A stretch of DNA of 14,640 nt, taken from an uncultured Lachnospiraceae bacterium (GTDB lineage Bacteria; Bacillota_A; Clostridia; Lachnospirales; Lachnospiraceae). Numbering within the stretch: position 1 is the stretch's first letter; the number at the start of each line of letters is the position of its first letter. Shown here in pieces: positions 1 to 7,160 of this stretch. The position numbers and the translations under genes were made by a program. The notes below the pieces were generated by a model that saw only the letters and a list, made by a program, of their open reading frames with translations, did not search any database and was not told the DNA's origin. The stretch is taken from assembly GCA_910588595.1 (NCBI GenBank), contig CAJUQU010000078.1, forward strand, positions 1-14,640, in the 5' to 3' direction.

Positions 1-71
1 ACATATATTTCCAATATTAGCAACTATAGGCAATAAACAATCACTTTATATATAGTAAAAATATATTGGAT

Positions 72-200
72 ATGATACAAGAATCTAAAAATGTTTTCGT
101 CTGGATTTTTAACCAAGATGTTGAATTGAATCAGAAAATGGACGGTTATGCGATTAAAAGAATTAATGGAATAAAAATATTAGAGAAAATAAAGCACTAA
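72..200 (+). CDS. possible small ORF or 3' end of a gene fragment
   Basis: An open frame runs from about position 30, after a TAG at 27-29, to a TAA at 198-200. The first ATG is at 72, giving 42 residues. The peptide is lysine-, isoleucine- and asparagine-rich and ends in EKIKH. There is no clear ribosome binding site before the ATG. It could be the C-terminal end of a gene whose upstream part lies outside the window or is frameshifted, since other frames here close quickly. I do not recognise it. The surrounding DNA is very A/T-rich, so chance is a real alternative. Confidence 0.2.
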   Translation: MIQESKNVFVWIFNQDVELNQKMDGYAIKRINGIKILEKIKH

Positions 201-320
201 TAAGACATTTTAAGGCATGATATGAACAGAACTCTGTTAAGCAGAGAAGCACATGATATAATCTATTTGACCGAATCGCTGATTTTGGCAATGCCTTTGG
301 CATTTGGAGGAGGAATGATC

Positions 321-665
321 ATGAACAGTACCGGAAATATAATTTTGGCGATCGTCTGGATTCCTGGATCGTTATTCTGGTTCATTTGTGCAGGAAACCC
401 TGTGGTAGGTATTTTATGGTTATGCGGTGGCATTGTTGAATTAGTACAGTATTGCCTGAATAACAGTGAATACAGCGCCGGCTATTTGCGCCAGTACAGC
501 GTTGTCGTCAGTCGACAATGCCACCGCATTGCCTCCTTCCTCCGCCTTGTCCTGACACACATATCAGGCACTGATTTTCACTGTTATTCAGGCAACACTG
601 TACTGATCATCGGATTGGTGAGACACAACAAGGAGAGGAGGAGCTGTCAGAATGGATCAGATTGA
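321..665 (+). CDS. small membrane ORF, 3' half formed by a palindromic repeat
   Basis: The frame is open from 222, but the best start is the ATG at 321, because GGAGGAGG at 306-313 sits 7 bases before it; 315 is an in-frame alternative. From 321 the first 40 or so residues are hydrophobic (IILAIVWIPGSLFWFICAG, then VVGILWLCGGIVELV) and look like two membrane helices. Beyond about codon 41 the frame enters the 162-bp palindromic element at 443-604, and the peptide becomes unlike a natural protein (rich in Ser, His, Arg and Cys). The stop lies beyond the element and overlaps the start of the acetyltransferase gene by 14 bases. The likely reading is a short membrane protein gene whose original 3' end was replaced or extended by repeat insertion. 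I do not recognise the family. Confidence 0.35.
   Translation: MNSTGNIILAIVWIPGSLFWFICAGNPVVGILWLCGGIVELVQYCLNNSEYSAGYLRQYSVVVSRQCHRIASFLRLVLTHISGTDFHCYSGNTVLIIGLVRHNKERRSCQNGSD
443..604. repeat. palindromic repeat element, copy 1
   Basis: This is a 162-bp element with 28-bp terminal inverted repeats at 443-470 and 577-604, differing at one position; each contains CTGAATAACAGTGAA or its complement. Inside is a hairpin core reading CAATGCCACCGCATTG (about 507-522), with 6-bp arms around CACC. A second copy in the opposite orientation lies at 14230-14390 and aligns over its full length with scattered substitutions and one visible indel. It encodes no plausible protein. The structure fits a non-autonomous palindromic mobile or REP/MITE-like element; which enzyme would move it is unknown. 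No convincing target-site duplication is visible. Confidence 0.85.
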
Positions 666-1194
666 ATTGAAGGAACCTCACAGAAAGTACGCTGCTGATA
701 TATGGAGATTCCGCCAGGAAATTTTTGAGTGTGACGCGGAGCACGAAGACCGATTTGCCGGCTGTCTGTCACTTGATGTAAGCAGGTCCGCTGAGGAGTG
801 GATCGAAATATGCAAACTCAGAAAAAAGGAAGAAACATGCGGCGAGACAGGAACAGAAGTTCCTGCGCACATGTATCTGGCTGTGCGCAGGCGTGATGAC
901 AGAATTGTGGGCGCGATCGATCTGCGTCACCACATAGAGCATCCTATTCTTGGAACGTGGGGAGGACATTGCGGATATTCAGTGCGCCCTTCCGAGCGAG
1001 GAAAAGGGTATGCAAAGGAGATGCTGCGCTTGAATATACAGAATGCAAAGGCATTGGAAATACCCAGGCTGCTTGTCACGTGTGATGTCAGGAACGAAGC
1101 CAGTGAAAAAACAATCCTTGCCAATGGCGGTGTCTATGAGACAACCATAGACGTTGACGGATGCCGGATCAAGAGATATTGGATCACAGTCTGA
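652..1194 (+). CDS. GNAT-family N-acetyltransferase
   Basis: This 180-residue protein is a GCN5-related acetyltransferase, which transfers acetyl from acetyl-CoA to an amine. The signature is motif A at about residues 107-127: a beta strand (GHCGYSV) leads into R116-GKGYA, the pyrophosphate-binding R/QxxGxG/A loop, followed by a helix. Motif B follows with VTCDVRNEASEKTILANGG at about 142-160, typical of the family. The N-terminal 75 residues are charged, as in predicted acetyltransferases of the COG3981 kind; the substrate cannot be read from sequence. The start at 652 is supported by AGGAGAGGAGG at 631-641, 10 bases before it. It stands alone: a 204-bp gap separates it from the response regulator gene. 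A stretch of that gap (1195-1390) is also open on the minus strand but is not recognised. Confidence 0.9.
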   Translation: MDQIELKEPHRKYAADIWRFRQEIFECDAEHEDRFAGCLSLDVSRSAEEWIEICKLRKKEETCGETGTEVPAHMYLAVRRRDDRIVGAIDLRHHIEHPILGTWGGHCGYSVRPSERGKGYAKEMLRLNIQNAKALEIPRLLVTCDVRNEASEKTILANGGVYETTIDVDGCRIKRYWITV

Positions 1195-1398
1195 GGACAC
1201 GCTCTGAACCGGGTTATTGCCGCTGGTGTACAGGAGTCTGCATCGCTGCTCTCACCCATGAAGCCGGTAAACGCTCCGGAAAAGGACATGTGGATGATCA
1301 GATCGTTGTTTTTTAGTTCCTGTACCAGTGCAAAGTACCAAAAGACGCGAAGGAGCTTACCATGAGAAGATGTAAGCAGCGTTGAAAGGAATGATTTC

Positions 1399-2067
1399 AT
1401 GGCAAATATTTTAATTGTGGAAGATGAAAAGAATATGCAGGATATTATTGTCGAATATATGAAAAAGGGCGGATATACCTGCTTTACTGCGGACGATGGT
1501 ATAGATGCCTTGATGCTAATGAAAAACACCCCTATGGACTTAATGATACTGGATATTATGATCCCGCATCTTGATGGCTTTTCCGTGTGTAAAATGGCAA
1601 GGGAAATGAGCAGTCTGCCAATCATCATGCTGACCGCTAAAAGTGATGAGGCAGATAAATTGAGAGGCTATGAATATGGCGCTGATGACTATATGACAAA
1701 ACCGTTTAGCCCGAAAATACTGCTGGCAAAGGCAAACGCCTTGCTGCGCCGCACTTCTGCCGCGCCCACGGATACAATCAGTGCCGGAAAAATATCAATA
1801 AACCCTGCCGCACATAAAGTATTCGTAGACGGAACAGAAATTACGCTGACCCATAAAGAATATGAGCTGCTGCATTTCTTTATGGGTAATCCTGAACAGA
1901 TTTTTTCACGGGAACAACTGTTAAACCGTATTTGGGGGTATGATTTTGAGGGGAATACACGAACGGTAGACACGCATATCAAAACATTGCGGCAAAAATT
2001 GGGCAGCGAAGGAAAATCTATTGTAACACTTATCCGTTCCGGATATAAATTTGAGGTGGCAAAATGA
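1399..2067 (+). CDS. OmpR/PhoB-family response regulator
   Basis: This 222-residue protein has an N-terminal receiver domain (about 1-115) and a C-terminal winged-helix DNA-binding domain (about 128-222). Receiver residues are complete: acidic pair E8-D9, phosphoacceptor D52 in LMILDIMIP, T79 and K101 in TKPF. The effector half shows EYELLHFFMGNPEQIFSREQLLNRIWGYDF and RTVDTHIKTLRQKLG, then the wing IRSGYKFEV. When phosphorylated, such proteins dimerise and bind tandem direct repeats upstream of target promoters. Its stop overlaps the kinase start (ATGA), so the pair is translationally coupled. The probable target is the exporter operon that starts at 3349, since TTTCAC boxes spaced by helical turns lie just before it. 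The start is supported by an AAGGA-type site about 8 bases upstream. Confidence 0.95.
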   Translation: MANILIVEDEKNMQDIIVEYMKKGGYTCFTADDGIDALMLMKNTPMDLMILDIMIPHLDGFSVCKMAREMSSLPIIMLTAKSDEADKLRGYEYGADDYMTKPFSPKILLAKANALLRRTSAAPTDTISAGKISINPAAHKVFVDGTEITLTHKEYELLHFFMGNPEQIFSREQLLNRIWGYDFEGNTRTVDTHIKTLRQKLGSEGKSIVTLIRSGYKFEVAK

Positions 2068-3134
2068 ACGAACAATTTTCACTCCGCACAGTGCGGAAAA
2101 AAATAATGCTGATTTCAAAGACCGCAGGTATCGCTTTAATGGTTTCATACCTTATTTCAATACGGCTGCCTTTGGAAGAGGAGGTTTCCTTTTTGCTATG
2201 GGTAATCTTTGTTGTTTTGCTGATCATAATAATAGATTATTTATTAGGACGATTTATCTCAACTCCAATCTGCAAAATATGCGAGATGGCGCACAGGGCA
2301 GCAAGGTTAGACTTTTCCACGCCTTGCACAATAACATCAAAGGACGAATTTGGAGAGCTTGCGGAGAATCTCAACAAAATGTCCGCAAATCTGCAGGAAA
2401 CGCTTGAAAAACTGGAAAGAGCTAACATCCGTCTTGAAAAAGATGTGCAGCAGGAAAGAAAGCTGTTGGGGGAAAGAAAGGAATTAACAGACCGTCTTTC
2501 CCATGAAATGAAAACACCGATAGGAGTGATCCGTGCTTATGCGGAGGGGATGCAGGATGAAACGGATGAAGAAAAGCGGCAGAAATACTCTGAGGTCATC
2601 ATTTCCGAAACAGAAAGAATGAGTGTTCTGATCGAGACCCTGTTAGATCTGTCAGCATTGGAAAGCGGGGCAGTCTCACTGACGCCGGAACGCTTTGACT
2701 TTGTGGAATTTGTCGAAACGATAGCAGGTCGGTTATTGATAGATATGCCGGAAAACGATTTTGAGTTACAGTACAAACTTCCGGAAGATAAAGTTTTTGT
2801 TTATACGGATAAACAGCGTATGGAGCAGGTTTTAGGCAATTTGATTATCAATGCGAAAAAGAATGTATCTCCAATGGGAATTTTGCGATTATCGCTGGTT
2901 GAACACGACAACATGCTTCACTTCTCCGTTTATAATCAAGGGGCTTCCATATCGCCGGAAAAACTGCCTAAAATCTGGGAAAAGTTTTACCGTGATAAAA
3001 ATGCAAAATATAGCGGTTCAGGATTAGGGCTTGCTATTGTTGCACAAATATTGTCCATGCAACATCTGGAATACGGAGCAGAAAATTTGTCAGATGGTGT
3101 CCGTTTTTTCTTCTCTGTTCCTATCATAAAATGA
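2064..3134 (+). CDS. sensor histidine kinase with minimal extracellular loop
   Basis: This 356-residue membrane kinase is the partner of the preceding response regulator, overlapping it by 4 bases. Two membrane helices (about 14-34 and 42-62) are joined by only about 8-10 residues (around RLPLEEEV), so there is no extracellular sensing domain. A HAMP-like segment (about 62-115) and a charged coiled coil (about 108-140) lead to the H-box LSHEMKTPIG with H147. The ATPase domain shows the N-box NLIINAKKNV (N259, N263), a diverged G1 box (NQGASI in place of DxGxG), an F-box-like KIWEKFYR, and the G2 box GSGLGLAI (318-325). Kinases with such short loops often sense within the membrane or through a partner transporter, as BceS-type kinases do; that is inferred here from architecture and the adjacent ABC transporter. 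Confidence 0.93.
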   Translation: MNEQFSLRTVRKKIMLISKTAGIALMVSYLISIRLPLEEEVSFLLWVIFVVLLIIIIDYLLGRFISTPICKICEMAHRAARLDFSTPCTITSKDEFGELAENLNKMSANLQETLEKLERANIRLEKDVQQERKLLGERKELTDRLSHEMKTPIGVIRAYAEGMQDETDEEKRQKYSEVIISETERMSVLIETLLDLSALESGAVSLTPERFDFVEFVETIAGRLLIDMPENDFELQYKLPEDKVFVYTDKQRMEQVLGNLIINAKKNVSPMGILRLSLVEHDNMLHFSVYNQGASISPEKLPKIWEKFYRDKNAKYSGSGLGLAIVAQILSMQHLEYGAENLSDGVRFFFSVPIIK

Positions 3135-3170
3135 ATTCTTTTAGAAATAAAAGGAAAGCCGTCTTCCTGT

Positions 3171-3229
3171 TTTCACCGCAATTTCACAGAGACCACACTT
3201 TGATTTCACCTCATTTTTTTATGTTATAT
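3171..3229 (+). promoter_or_regulatory. phased TTTCAC boxes and candidate promoter of the exporter operon
   Basis: TTTCAC occurs at 3171-3176, 3182-3187 and 3204-3209, that is at offsets of 0, 11 and 33. The missing slot at +22 holds CCACAC (3193-3198), so CAC recurs at 3174, 3185, 3196 and 3207 with an exact 11-bp period, on one face of the helix. The last box overlaps a candidate -35 (TTGATT, 3200-3205); an 18-bp spacer leads to TTATAT at 3224-3229. Tandem half-sites touching the -35 are how PhoB/OmpR-type activators are usually placed. Binding by the regulator encoded at 1399-2067 is inference. A weak hairpin (AGGAA at 3152-3156 with TTCCT at 3164-3168) precedes the boxes and might attenuate read-through from the kinase gene. 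Confidence 0.5.
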
Positions 3230-3348
3230 GCAAACAACCGCAATGTAAAAAATCCTATAAAATGATTTTTTGCATAAGAAACGCAGTCTCGCTGCGACAT
3301 GCGGTCGGAGCAGGTAAAATCATAACAACTGACGAGGAGGAATCGCAT

Positions 3349-3501
3349 ATGTTTTTAGGAGTCTGGTGGTACTGGTGGCTGATAATTGCAGCAGTGTTGT
3401 TAATTTCTATCCCTCTCAAGATAAAATTTGTGAAATGGTGGAATAAATACCGCCAGGAACAGAAAGACAGCAGACAGGGAAAGTGGGGTGATGACGAATG
3501 A
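3349..3501 (+). CDS. 50-residue Trp-rich single-pass membrane protein
   Basis: This small gene uses the ATG at 3349, preceded by GAGGAGG at 3334-3340 with an 8-base gap; the longer frame from 3262 lacks any such site. The product starts MFLGVWWYWWLIIAAVLLIS, a tryptophan-rich cap followed by one membrane helix (about 5-25). A basic stretch (KIKFVKWWNKYR) and a charged polar tail ending GKWGDDE follow. By the positive-inside rule the tail should face the cytoplasm. Its stop overlaps the ABC ATPase start by 4 bases (ATGA), so it is the first cistron of the exporter operon. Function is unknown; an accessory subunit, a link between kinase and transporter, or a leader cistron whose translation couples to the ATPase are possible. 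I infer only from position and topology. Confidence 0.8.
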   Translation: MFLGVWWYWWLIIAAVLLISIPLKIKFVKWWNKYRQEQKDSRQGKWGDDE

Positions 3502-4346
3502 TCGAAGTCAAAAACCTGACTTTTTCATACGGAAAGGATAAGCAGGCATTACATGGCTTAAATTTTACGGTAGGGGATGGAGAAATTTTCGGCTTTCTGG
3601 GGCCGAACGGTTCCGGAAAATCAACGACGCAAAAAATCCTCACTGGAATCTTGAAAGGTCATGGCGGTTATGCATCATTGTTCGGACAGGATATCTCTAC
3701 GGCACATTCACAGGATTTTTTTAGAAAGATAGGTGTTTTGTTTGAATTTCCCTATCTGTATACAAATTTGAGCGCAGTTGACAATCTTAAATACTTTTCC
3801 TCTTTTTATCCTGCAAAGCAGCTCAGGGATATTGGGGAGATATTAGAAAAGTTAGAATTTAAGGCTGATTTTATGAAAAAGCCTGTTTCGTCATACTCAA
3901 AAGGTATGCGGCAGCGAGTCAGCATGGCAAGGGCGCTGATCAGCAGTCCTAAACTATTATTTTTGGACGAGCCAACCAGTGGGCTTGACCCTTCCGGTGC
4001 CGTTCTGTTCCGCAAGATCATAGAAGAAGAACGCAAGAAGGGTACAACAGTATTTTTAACCACGCATAATATGCTGGATGCGGATTTATTATGCGACAGG
4101 GTAGCTTTTATCACAAACGGAAATATTGTTGCACTGGATACACCGAAAAGATTAAAAGAACAAAACAGCAATCACCATGTACGGATCGATTATCTGTATC
4201 AGGGCAGGCGTGAGGAAAAAACAATAGAAATGCAGGAATTAGAAAAAGGGGTTCCTTTCCAGCATGATGAAATTATCAGTATCCATTCAGAAGAACCAAC
4301 TTTAGAGGATATGTTTATCCAATATACAGGAAGGAGGCTGTCCTGA
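3498..4346 (+). CDS. ABC transporter ATP-binding protein (ABC-2 exporter type)
   Basis: This 282-residue protein is the nucleotide-binding subunit of an exporter. All catalytic motifs are present: Walker A GPNGSGKST (35-43), signature YSKGMRQR (133-140), Walker B LLFLDEP with the D-loop SGLD (153-164), and switch histidine H190 in LTTHN. The Q-loop position reads LFEFPYLY with E83 instead of Gln, a pattern often seen in ATPases paired with ABC-2 permeases. The C-terminal 70 residues form the usual extension, ending in EEPTLEDMFIQYTGRR, the typical tail motif of this class. It overlaps the small membrane protein gene upstream and the first permease by one base (TGATG). The substrate is not determined; relatives export lantibiotics, antibiotics or other amphipathic compounds. 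Confidence 0.95.
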   Translation: MIEVKNLTFSYGKDKQALHGLNFTVGDGEIFGFLGPNGSGKSTTQKILTGILKGHGGYASLFGQDISTAHSQDFFRKIGVLFEFPYLYTNLSAVDNLKYFSSFYPAKQLRDIGEILEKLEFKADFMKKPVSSYSKGMRQRVSMARALISSPKLLFLDEPTSGLDPSGAVLFRKIIEEERKKGTTVFLTTHNMLDADLLCDRVAFITNGNIVALDTPKRLKEQNSNHHVRIDYLYQGRREEKTIEMQELEKGVPFQHDEIISIHSEEPTLEDMFIQYTGRRLS

Positions 4347-5362
4347 TGTGGAATCATAATGAGGGAAGCAGCAATCATTTTTGTTCTCTATTCAAGAAAG
4401 ACTGTCAAATGATATTATATGGAAAATTTATCCTTGTCGCTTTTGGTTCACTGATCATCTATACGTTGTTTATTAACTTTGGCTATGTCAATTTTATGAA
4501 TGCTGAACTCTACAATGTATATCTGTTTGATCCGCAGGGAACACAGCAGGGAATATCCGAACTGATTGATCCGGTAACATCGTTAGAAGAATTAAATGCG
4601 GCTCTTTCTGCAGATGCGAATGGTGTCGGAATAGATGCCAGTTCTGGTACGCCGGATATTGTTTTTTATTTTGGTAGTGAAAAAGCTGATAACCACAGGG
4701 TTGACTATGCATTGTCGCTTCTTCACCAGGACAATCAGTACACTGCCCGGACAGTAGGTACAAATACGCCGGAACTAAAACAACGAAAAGAGATGACCTG
4801 TGAATTATTGTTTATAGAAATCATTGCCGTCGGTTTTTTGGGGATTGCCTCATTATTATTCAAAGAAAAACAAATGGGCGTTATCCGTGTCCATGCAGTT
4901 CTGCCATTCAATAAACACTTATTTATCGTATCAAAAATAATGGTTTTTCTGTTATCTGATTTGATCTTTGCGGCATTCATGACTGTATTAAATATAGGAT
5001 TTCTCGATGCAGTCGGCATTTTACCTGACGTACTGCTGCAGACCGCAATTTTGTCGCTGATGATGACACTTACGGGATTTGGATGTACTATGCTGCTAAA
5101 GGATTTCAGACAGTTCAGCCTTGCCTATCTGGCAATTGCTGTTTTTGCAGCAGCGCCTGTATTTTTGTCGGCAAATACTTCTGTGAAAATGGCATGGATT
5201 GACTGGCACCCGTTCTATCATGTTTATATGGGGCTTAAAAATGCCTGCTTCGGTACGCCTGTCACCAATCCTGTTTATTACCTGTCTTCCGCCTGTGGAA
5301 TTGCTATTCTGTTCCAGATCGTTCAAATAGCATTTCACAAAGAAATGGGAAAGGAGGGCTGA
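4346..5362 (+). CDS. ABC-2 type permease, first subunit
   Basis: This 338-residue integral membrane protein is predicted to have six membrane helices at about residues 28-46, 153-172, 194-216, 229-250, 258-276 and 310-330. A large extracytoplasmic domain of about 100 residues lies between helices 1 and 2; this is the standard ABC-2 exporter layout. The cytoplasmic loop after helix 2 carries FKEKQMGVIRVHAVLPF, the coupling segment (EKexGvlea-like) expected to contact the ATPase. The start overlaps the ATPase stop by one base. Similar first subunits are sometimes annotated as 'fluoroquinolone transporter permease', but the sequence alone does not establish a drug substrate. It most likely forms a heterodimer with the next permease. 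Confidence 0.88.
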   Translation: MWNHNEGSSNHFCSLFKKDCQMILYGKFILVAFGSLIIYTLFINFGYVNFMNAELYNVYLFDPQGTQQGISELIDPVTSLEELNAALSADANGVGIDASSGTPDIVFYFGSEKADNHRVDYALSLLHQDNQYTARTVGTNTPELKQRKEMTCELLFIEIIAVGFLGIASLLFKEKQMGVIRVHAVLPFNKHLFIVSKIMVFLLSDLIFAAFMTVLNIGFLDAVGILPDVLLQTAILSLMMTLTGFGCTMLLKDFRQFSLAYLAIAVFAAAPVFLSANTSVKMAWIDWHPFYHVYMGLKNACFGTPVTNPVYYLSSACGIAILFQIVQIAFHKEMGKEG

Positions 5363-5364
5363 TC

Positions 5365-6408
5365 ATGAGAGGTCTTATATATCAGCTTAAAAGCGTATGG
5401 AAAGACAAATTTTGCATTATGTCTTTTCTTCTGCCAATCATCGTTGCCTGCGCTTTAAATTTTATCGGTGGGATTGATCTTTCTCCCGTGTCGGAATTCC
5501 ACTTTGGCGTATTAGAGCATGATCTGTCCGCTCAGACGGTTTCATGGTTAGAGAGCTATGGGTCTGTGGCCATATACGAATCGCAGGAGGCATTGATCAG
5601 TGCAGTCAATGAACCTTCTACATATATGATTGGAGTGAAAGCTGATGGCAACAGCATTCAGACAATGATATCCGGTGATGAGCTGGATATATTCCGCCAA
5701 ACGGCTGATACGCTTCCGGCATTGTATATGGGGAGAGAACGTACAGAGCAGAGAAACGTCACTGTTTTAGAGCGTCCTGATATGATGGCAGGATTTCAAA
5801 ATATATTTATTGCCATGACGTTGATTGTTGCTATGTTTATGGGATGTACGTTCAATGCCATGAACATGATATCCGAGAAAGAAAATGGTGTTGATCTGGT
5901 CAATCAGATATTGCCGATGACCCAGAGCGGATATGTGATGCAAAAAATTTATGTGGGCTTTATAGGCGGATGTCTGTCTGCTGTTTTGACCGCCTGCTGC
6001 TATTTCCGCCTGCCGGTTTGGAACGGACTTCTTATGCTGGTGCTGATCATTCTCTCTGCGTTCATAGCCGCGCTGATCGGGTTGTTTATCGGCAGATTTG
6101 CGGACAATCTTATGGTAGGTGTCGTTTATATTAAGATTTTTATGATCATATTTATAGCTGTGCCCTTGGTATCCTATTTGCTGGGGGCAAGCGGTTTGAT
6201 CTCGGTATTATGCTATTTCGTACCGTCCAGTGCTTCCTTTGAAGGGATTATGAGTTTGGCTGACAGCGACAAACCAATGATCACAAAGGATATATTCATC
6301 CTTATGGCACATTGTATCATTTGGTTTGCGCTTTATCTGTCAATTTCCAAATGGCAGATAAAACATTGTTCCAAGACAATAAGACAAAGGGAAATTAAGC
6401 AAAATTAG
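5365..6408 (+). CDS. ABC-2 type permease, second subunit
   Basis: This 347-residue permease begins two bases after the previous stop, with AGGAGG at the end of the upstream gene (about 5352-5357) serving as ribosome binding site. Topology matches its partner: helix 1 at about 17-34, an extracytoplasmic domain of about 110 residues, then helices at about 146-166, 195-212, 221-243, 250-272 and 308-327. The segment after helix 2, ISEKENGVDLVNQILPM, is the typical ABC-2 coupling loop. With the ATPase and the first permease it should make a three-gene heterodimeric exporter. It ends the operon: a separate promoter for the Nudix gene begins two bases after its stop. Substrate unknown. Confidence 0.88.
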   Translation: MRGLIYQLKSVWKDKFCIMSFLLPIIVACALNFIGGIDLSPVSEFHFGVLEHDLSAQTVSWLESYGSVAIYESQEALISAVNEPSTYMIGVKADGNSIQTMISGDELDIFRQTADTLPALYMGRERTEQRNVTVLERPDMMAGFQNIFIAMTLIVAMFMGCTFNAMNMISEKENGVDLVNQILPMTQSGYVMQKIYVGFIGGCLSAVLTACCYFRLPVWNGLLMLVLIILSAFIAALIGLFIGRFADNLMVGVVYIKIFMIIFIAVPLVSYLLGASGLISVLCYFVPSSASFEGIMSLADSDKPMITKDIFILMAHCIIWFALYLSISKWQIKHCSKTIRQREIKQN

Positions 6409-6409
6409 A

Positions 6410-6438
6410 TTGAATTGTGTGTGCGGTTGTAATAAAAT
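6410..6438 (+). promoter_or_regulatory. candidate sigma-A promoter of the Nudix gene
   Basis: TTGAAT (6410-6415) and TAAAAT (6433-6438) are separated by 17 bp, giving 4/6 and 5/6 matches to the vegetative consensus, about 45 bp before the Nudix start. The -35 lies within an imperfect inverted repeat: AGATTGAATTGT near 6408-6419 pairs with ACAATTCAACAATCT near 6450-6464 with a three-base bulge. This repeat could form a leader hairpin or operator. Not tested. Confidence 0.45.
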
Positions 6439-6483
6439 AACTACATTGAACAATTCAACAATCTAGTACTCCGGAGGTAGAAG

Positions 6484-6933
6484 ATGCGTAATAGAAGTAT
6501 GGCTTTAGTTGTGCGAAATAAGAAGATTTTAATGGTGCAGACGAATCGTTTCAACAGATTTATCTGGGAACTTCCAGGCGGAGGGATTGAAACGGGGGAA
6601 ACGCCGGAAGAAGCCGCCATACGAGAATTGAAAGAAGAATGTGGATTGGATGGTGTGATCAACAGACCGCTGAACACAATACATTGCAAAAATGGAAGCA
6701 TCGAATATGTATTTTTGGTGGATGTGTCAGGCGAACAGGATGCAATTGTAGGAATTGACCCAGAAATCCCGGCAGGACAAGAACAATCAATTAAGAATGT
6801 TTGTTGGAAAGAACTTAGCGAACTAAGCGAAAAAGACAGGGCTTTCCTATGGTCGTATGGATTGTTAGAAGTTGACGATTATTTTGACCTTGTAGTAAGC
6901 TGGGGCGACGACATTAGCTATCCGATACGTTAG
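6484..6933 (+). CDS. Nudix hydrolase
   Basis: This 149-residue protein cleaves nucleoside diphosphate linked compounds. The complete Nudix box GX5EX7REUXEEXGU is seen at residues 33-55: G33, E39, R47-E48, E51-E52, G54-L55. The helix between E39 and G54 supplies the Mg2+ ligands. The preceding strand (FIWELPGGGIETGE) and the C-terminal Trp-rich part are normal for small single-domain Nudix proteins (usual size 130-170). GGAGGT at 6473-6478 lies 5 bases before the ATG. The substrate class (oxidised nucleotides, NDP-sugars or other) cannot be assigned. It is monocistronic, with its own promoter upstream and a hairpin downstream. Confidence 0.93.
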   Translation: MRNRSMALVVRNKKILMVQTNRFNRFIWELPGGGIETGETPEEAAIRELKEECGLDGVINRPLNTIHCKNGSIEYVFLVDVSGEQDAIVGIDPEIPAGQEQSIKNVCWKELSELSEKDRAFLWSYGLLEVDDYFDLVVSWGDDISYPIR

Positions 6934-6956
6934 ATGTATATAAAAGACTGGCTGGA

Positions 6957-6982
6957 GGCAATCCTTCCTCTGGCGGATTGCC
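6957..6982 (+). terminator. stem-loop after the Nudix gene
   Basis: GGCAATCC (6957-6964) pairs perfectly with GGATTGCC (6975-6982) around a 10-base loop, 24 bases after the Nudix stop. The sequence that follows (ATTTCCTT) is only a weak T-tract, so termination is plausible but uncertain. Confidence 0.4.
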
Positions 6983-7084
6983 ATTTCCTTGAAAGTATAG
7001 AGGAATTACAAGAGTTGGAAAAATAATTATAATCCTCCAACACATTCTCTGCCATACCCAAGTTGTAATACTTATAATGTACCC

Positions 7085-7147
7085 GATATATGTTTTAAAT
7101 TCGATGGAAATAATTTTTATGAAGTAGAAATAGTGGATTATCATTAG
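7085..7147 (+). pseudogene. higB: C-terminal remnant of a HigB/RelE-type toxin gene
   Basis: The 20 codons before the TAG at 7145-7147 read DICFKFDGNNFYEVEIVDYH. This matches the conserved C-terminus of HigB-family mRNA interferase toxins (pattern RICF.w.dG.aydVEIvDYH). Upstream of 7085 the same frame stays open for a short way but no longer resembles HigB, and then meets a TAG near 7000. About 70 N-terminal residues, including most of the catalytic fold, are therefore absent. It lies 13 bp before an intact HigA-type antitoxin gene, the normal higB-higA order and spacing. The interpretation is a toxin lost by deletion or replacement while the antitoxin was kept. Recognition rests on family memory of this short motif. 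Confidence 0.7.
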
Positions 7148-7160
7148 AGCGGAGACAGTT

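Noticed and set aside
1134..1628. 164-codon minus-strand frame including ELKNNDLIIHMSFSGAFTGFMGES around 1195-1390
   Set aside because: Most of it is antisense to the acetyltransferase and response regulator genes. The intergenic part reads like protein, but I cannot match it to a family and it has no ribosome binding site at a plausible start. It might be a relic, but the support is too weak.
6457..6478. TAGTACTCC before the Nudix gene, resembling the end of the element at 14390
   Set aside because: Only nine bases match, with no second inverted end nearby; it is most likely chance next to the GGAGG ribosome binding site.
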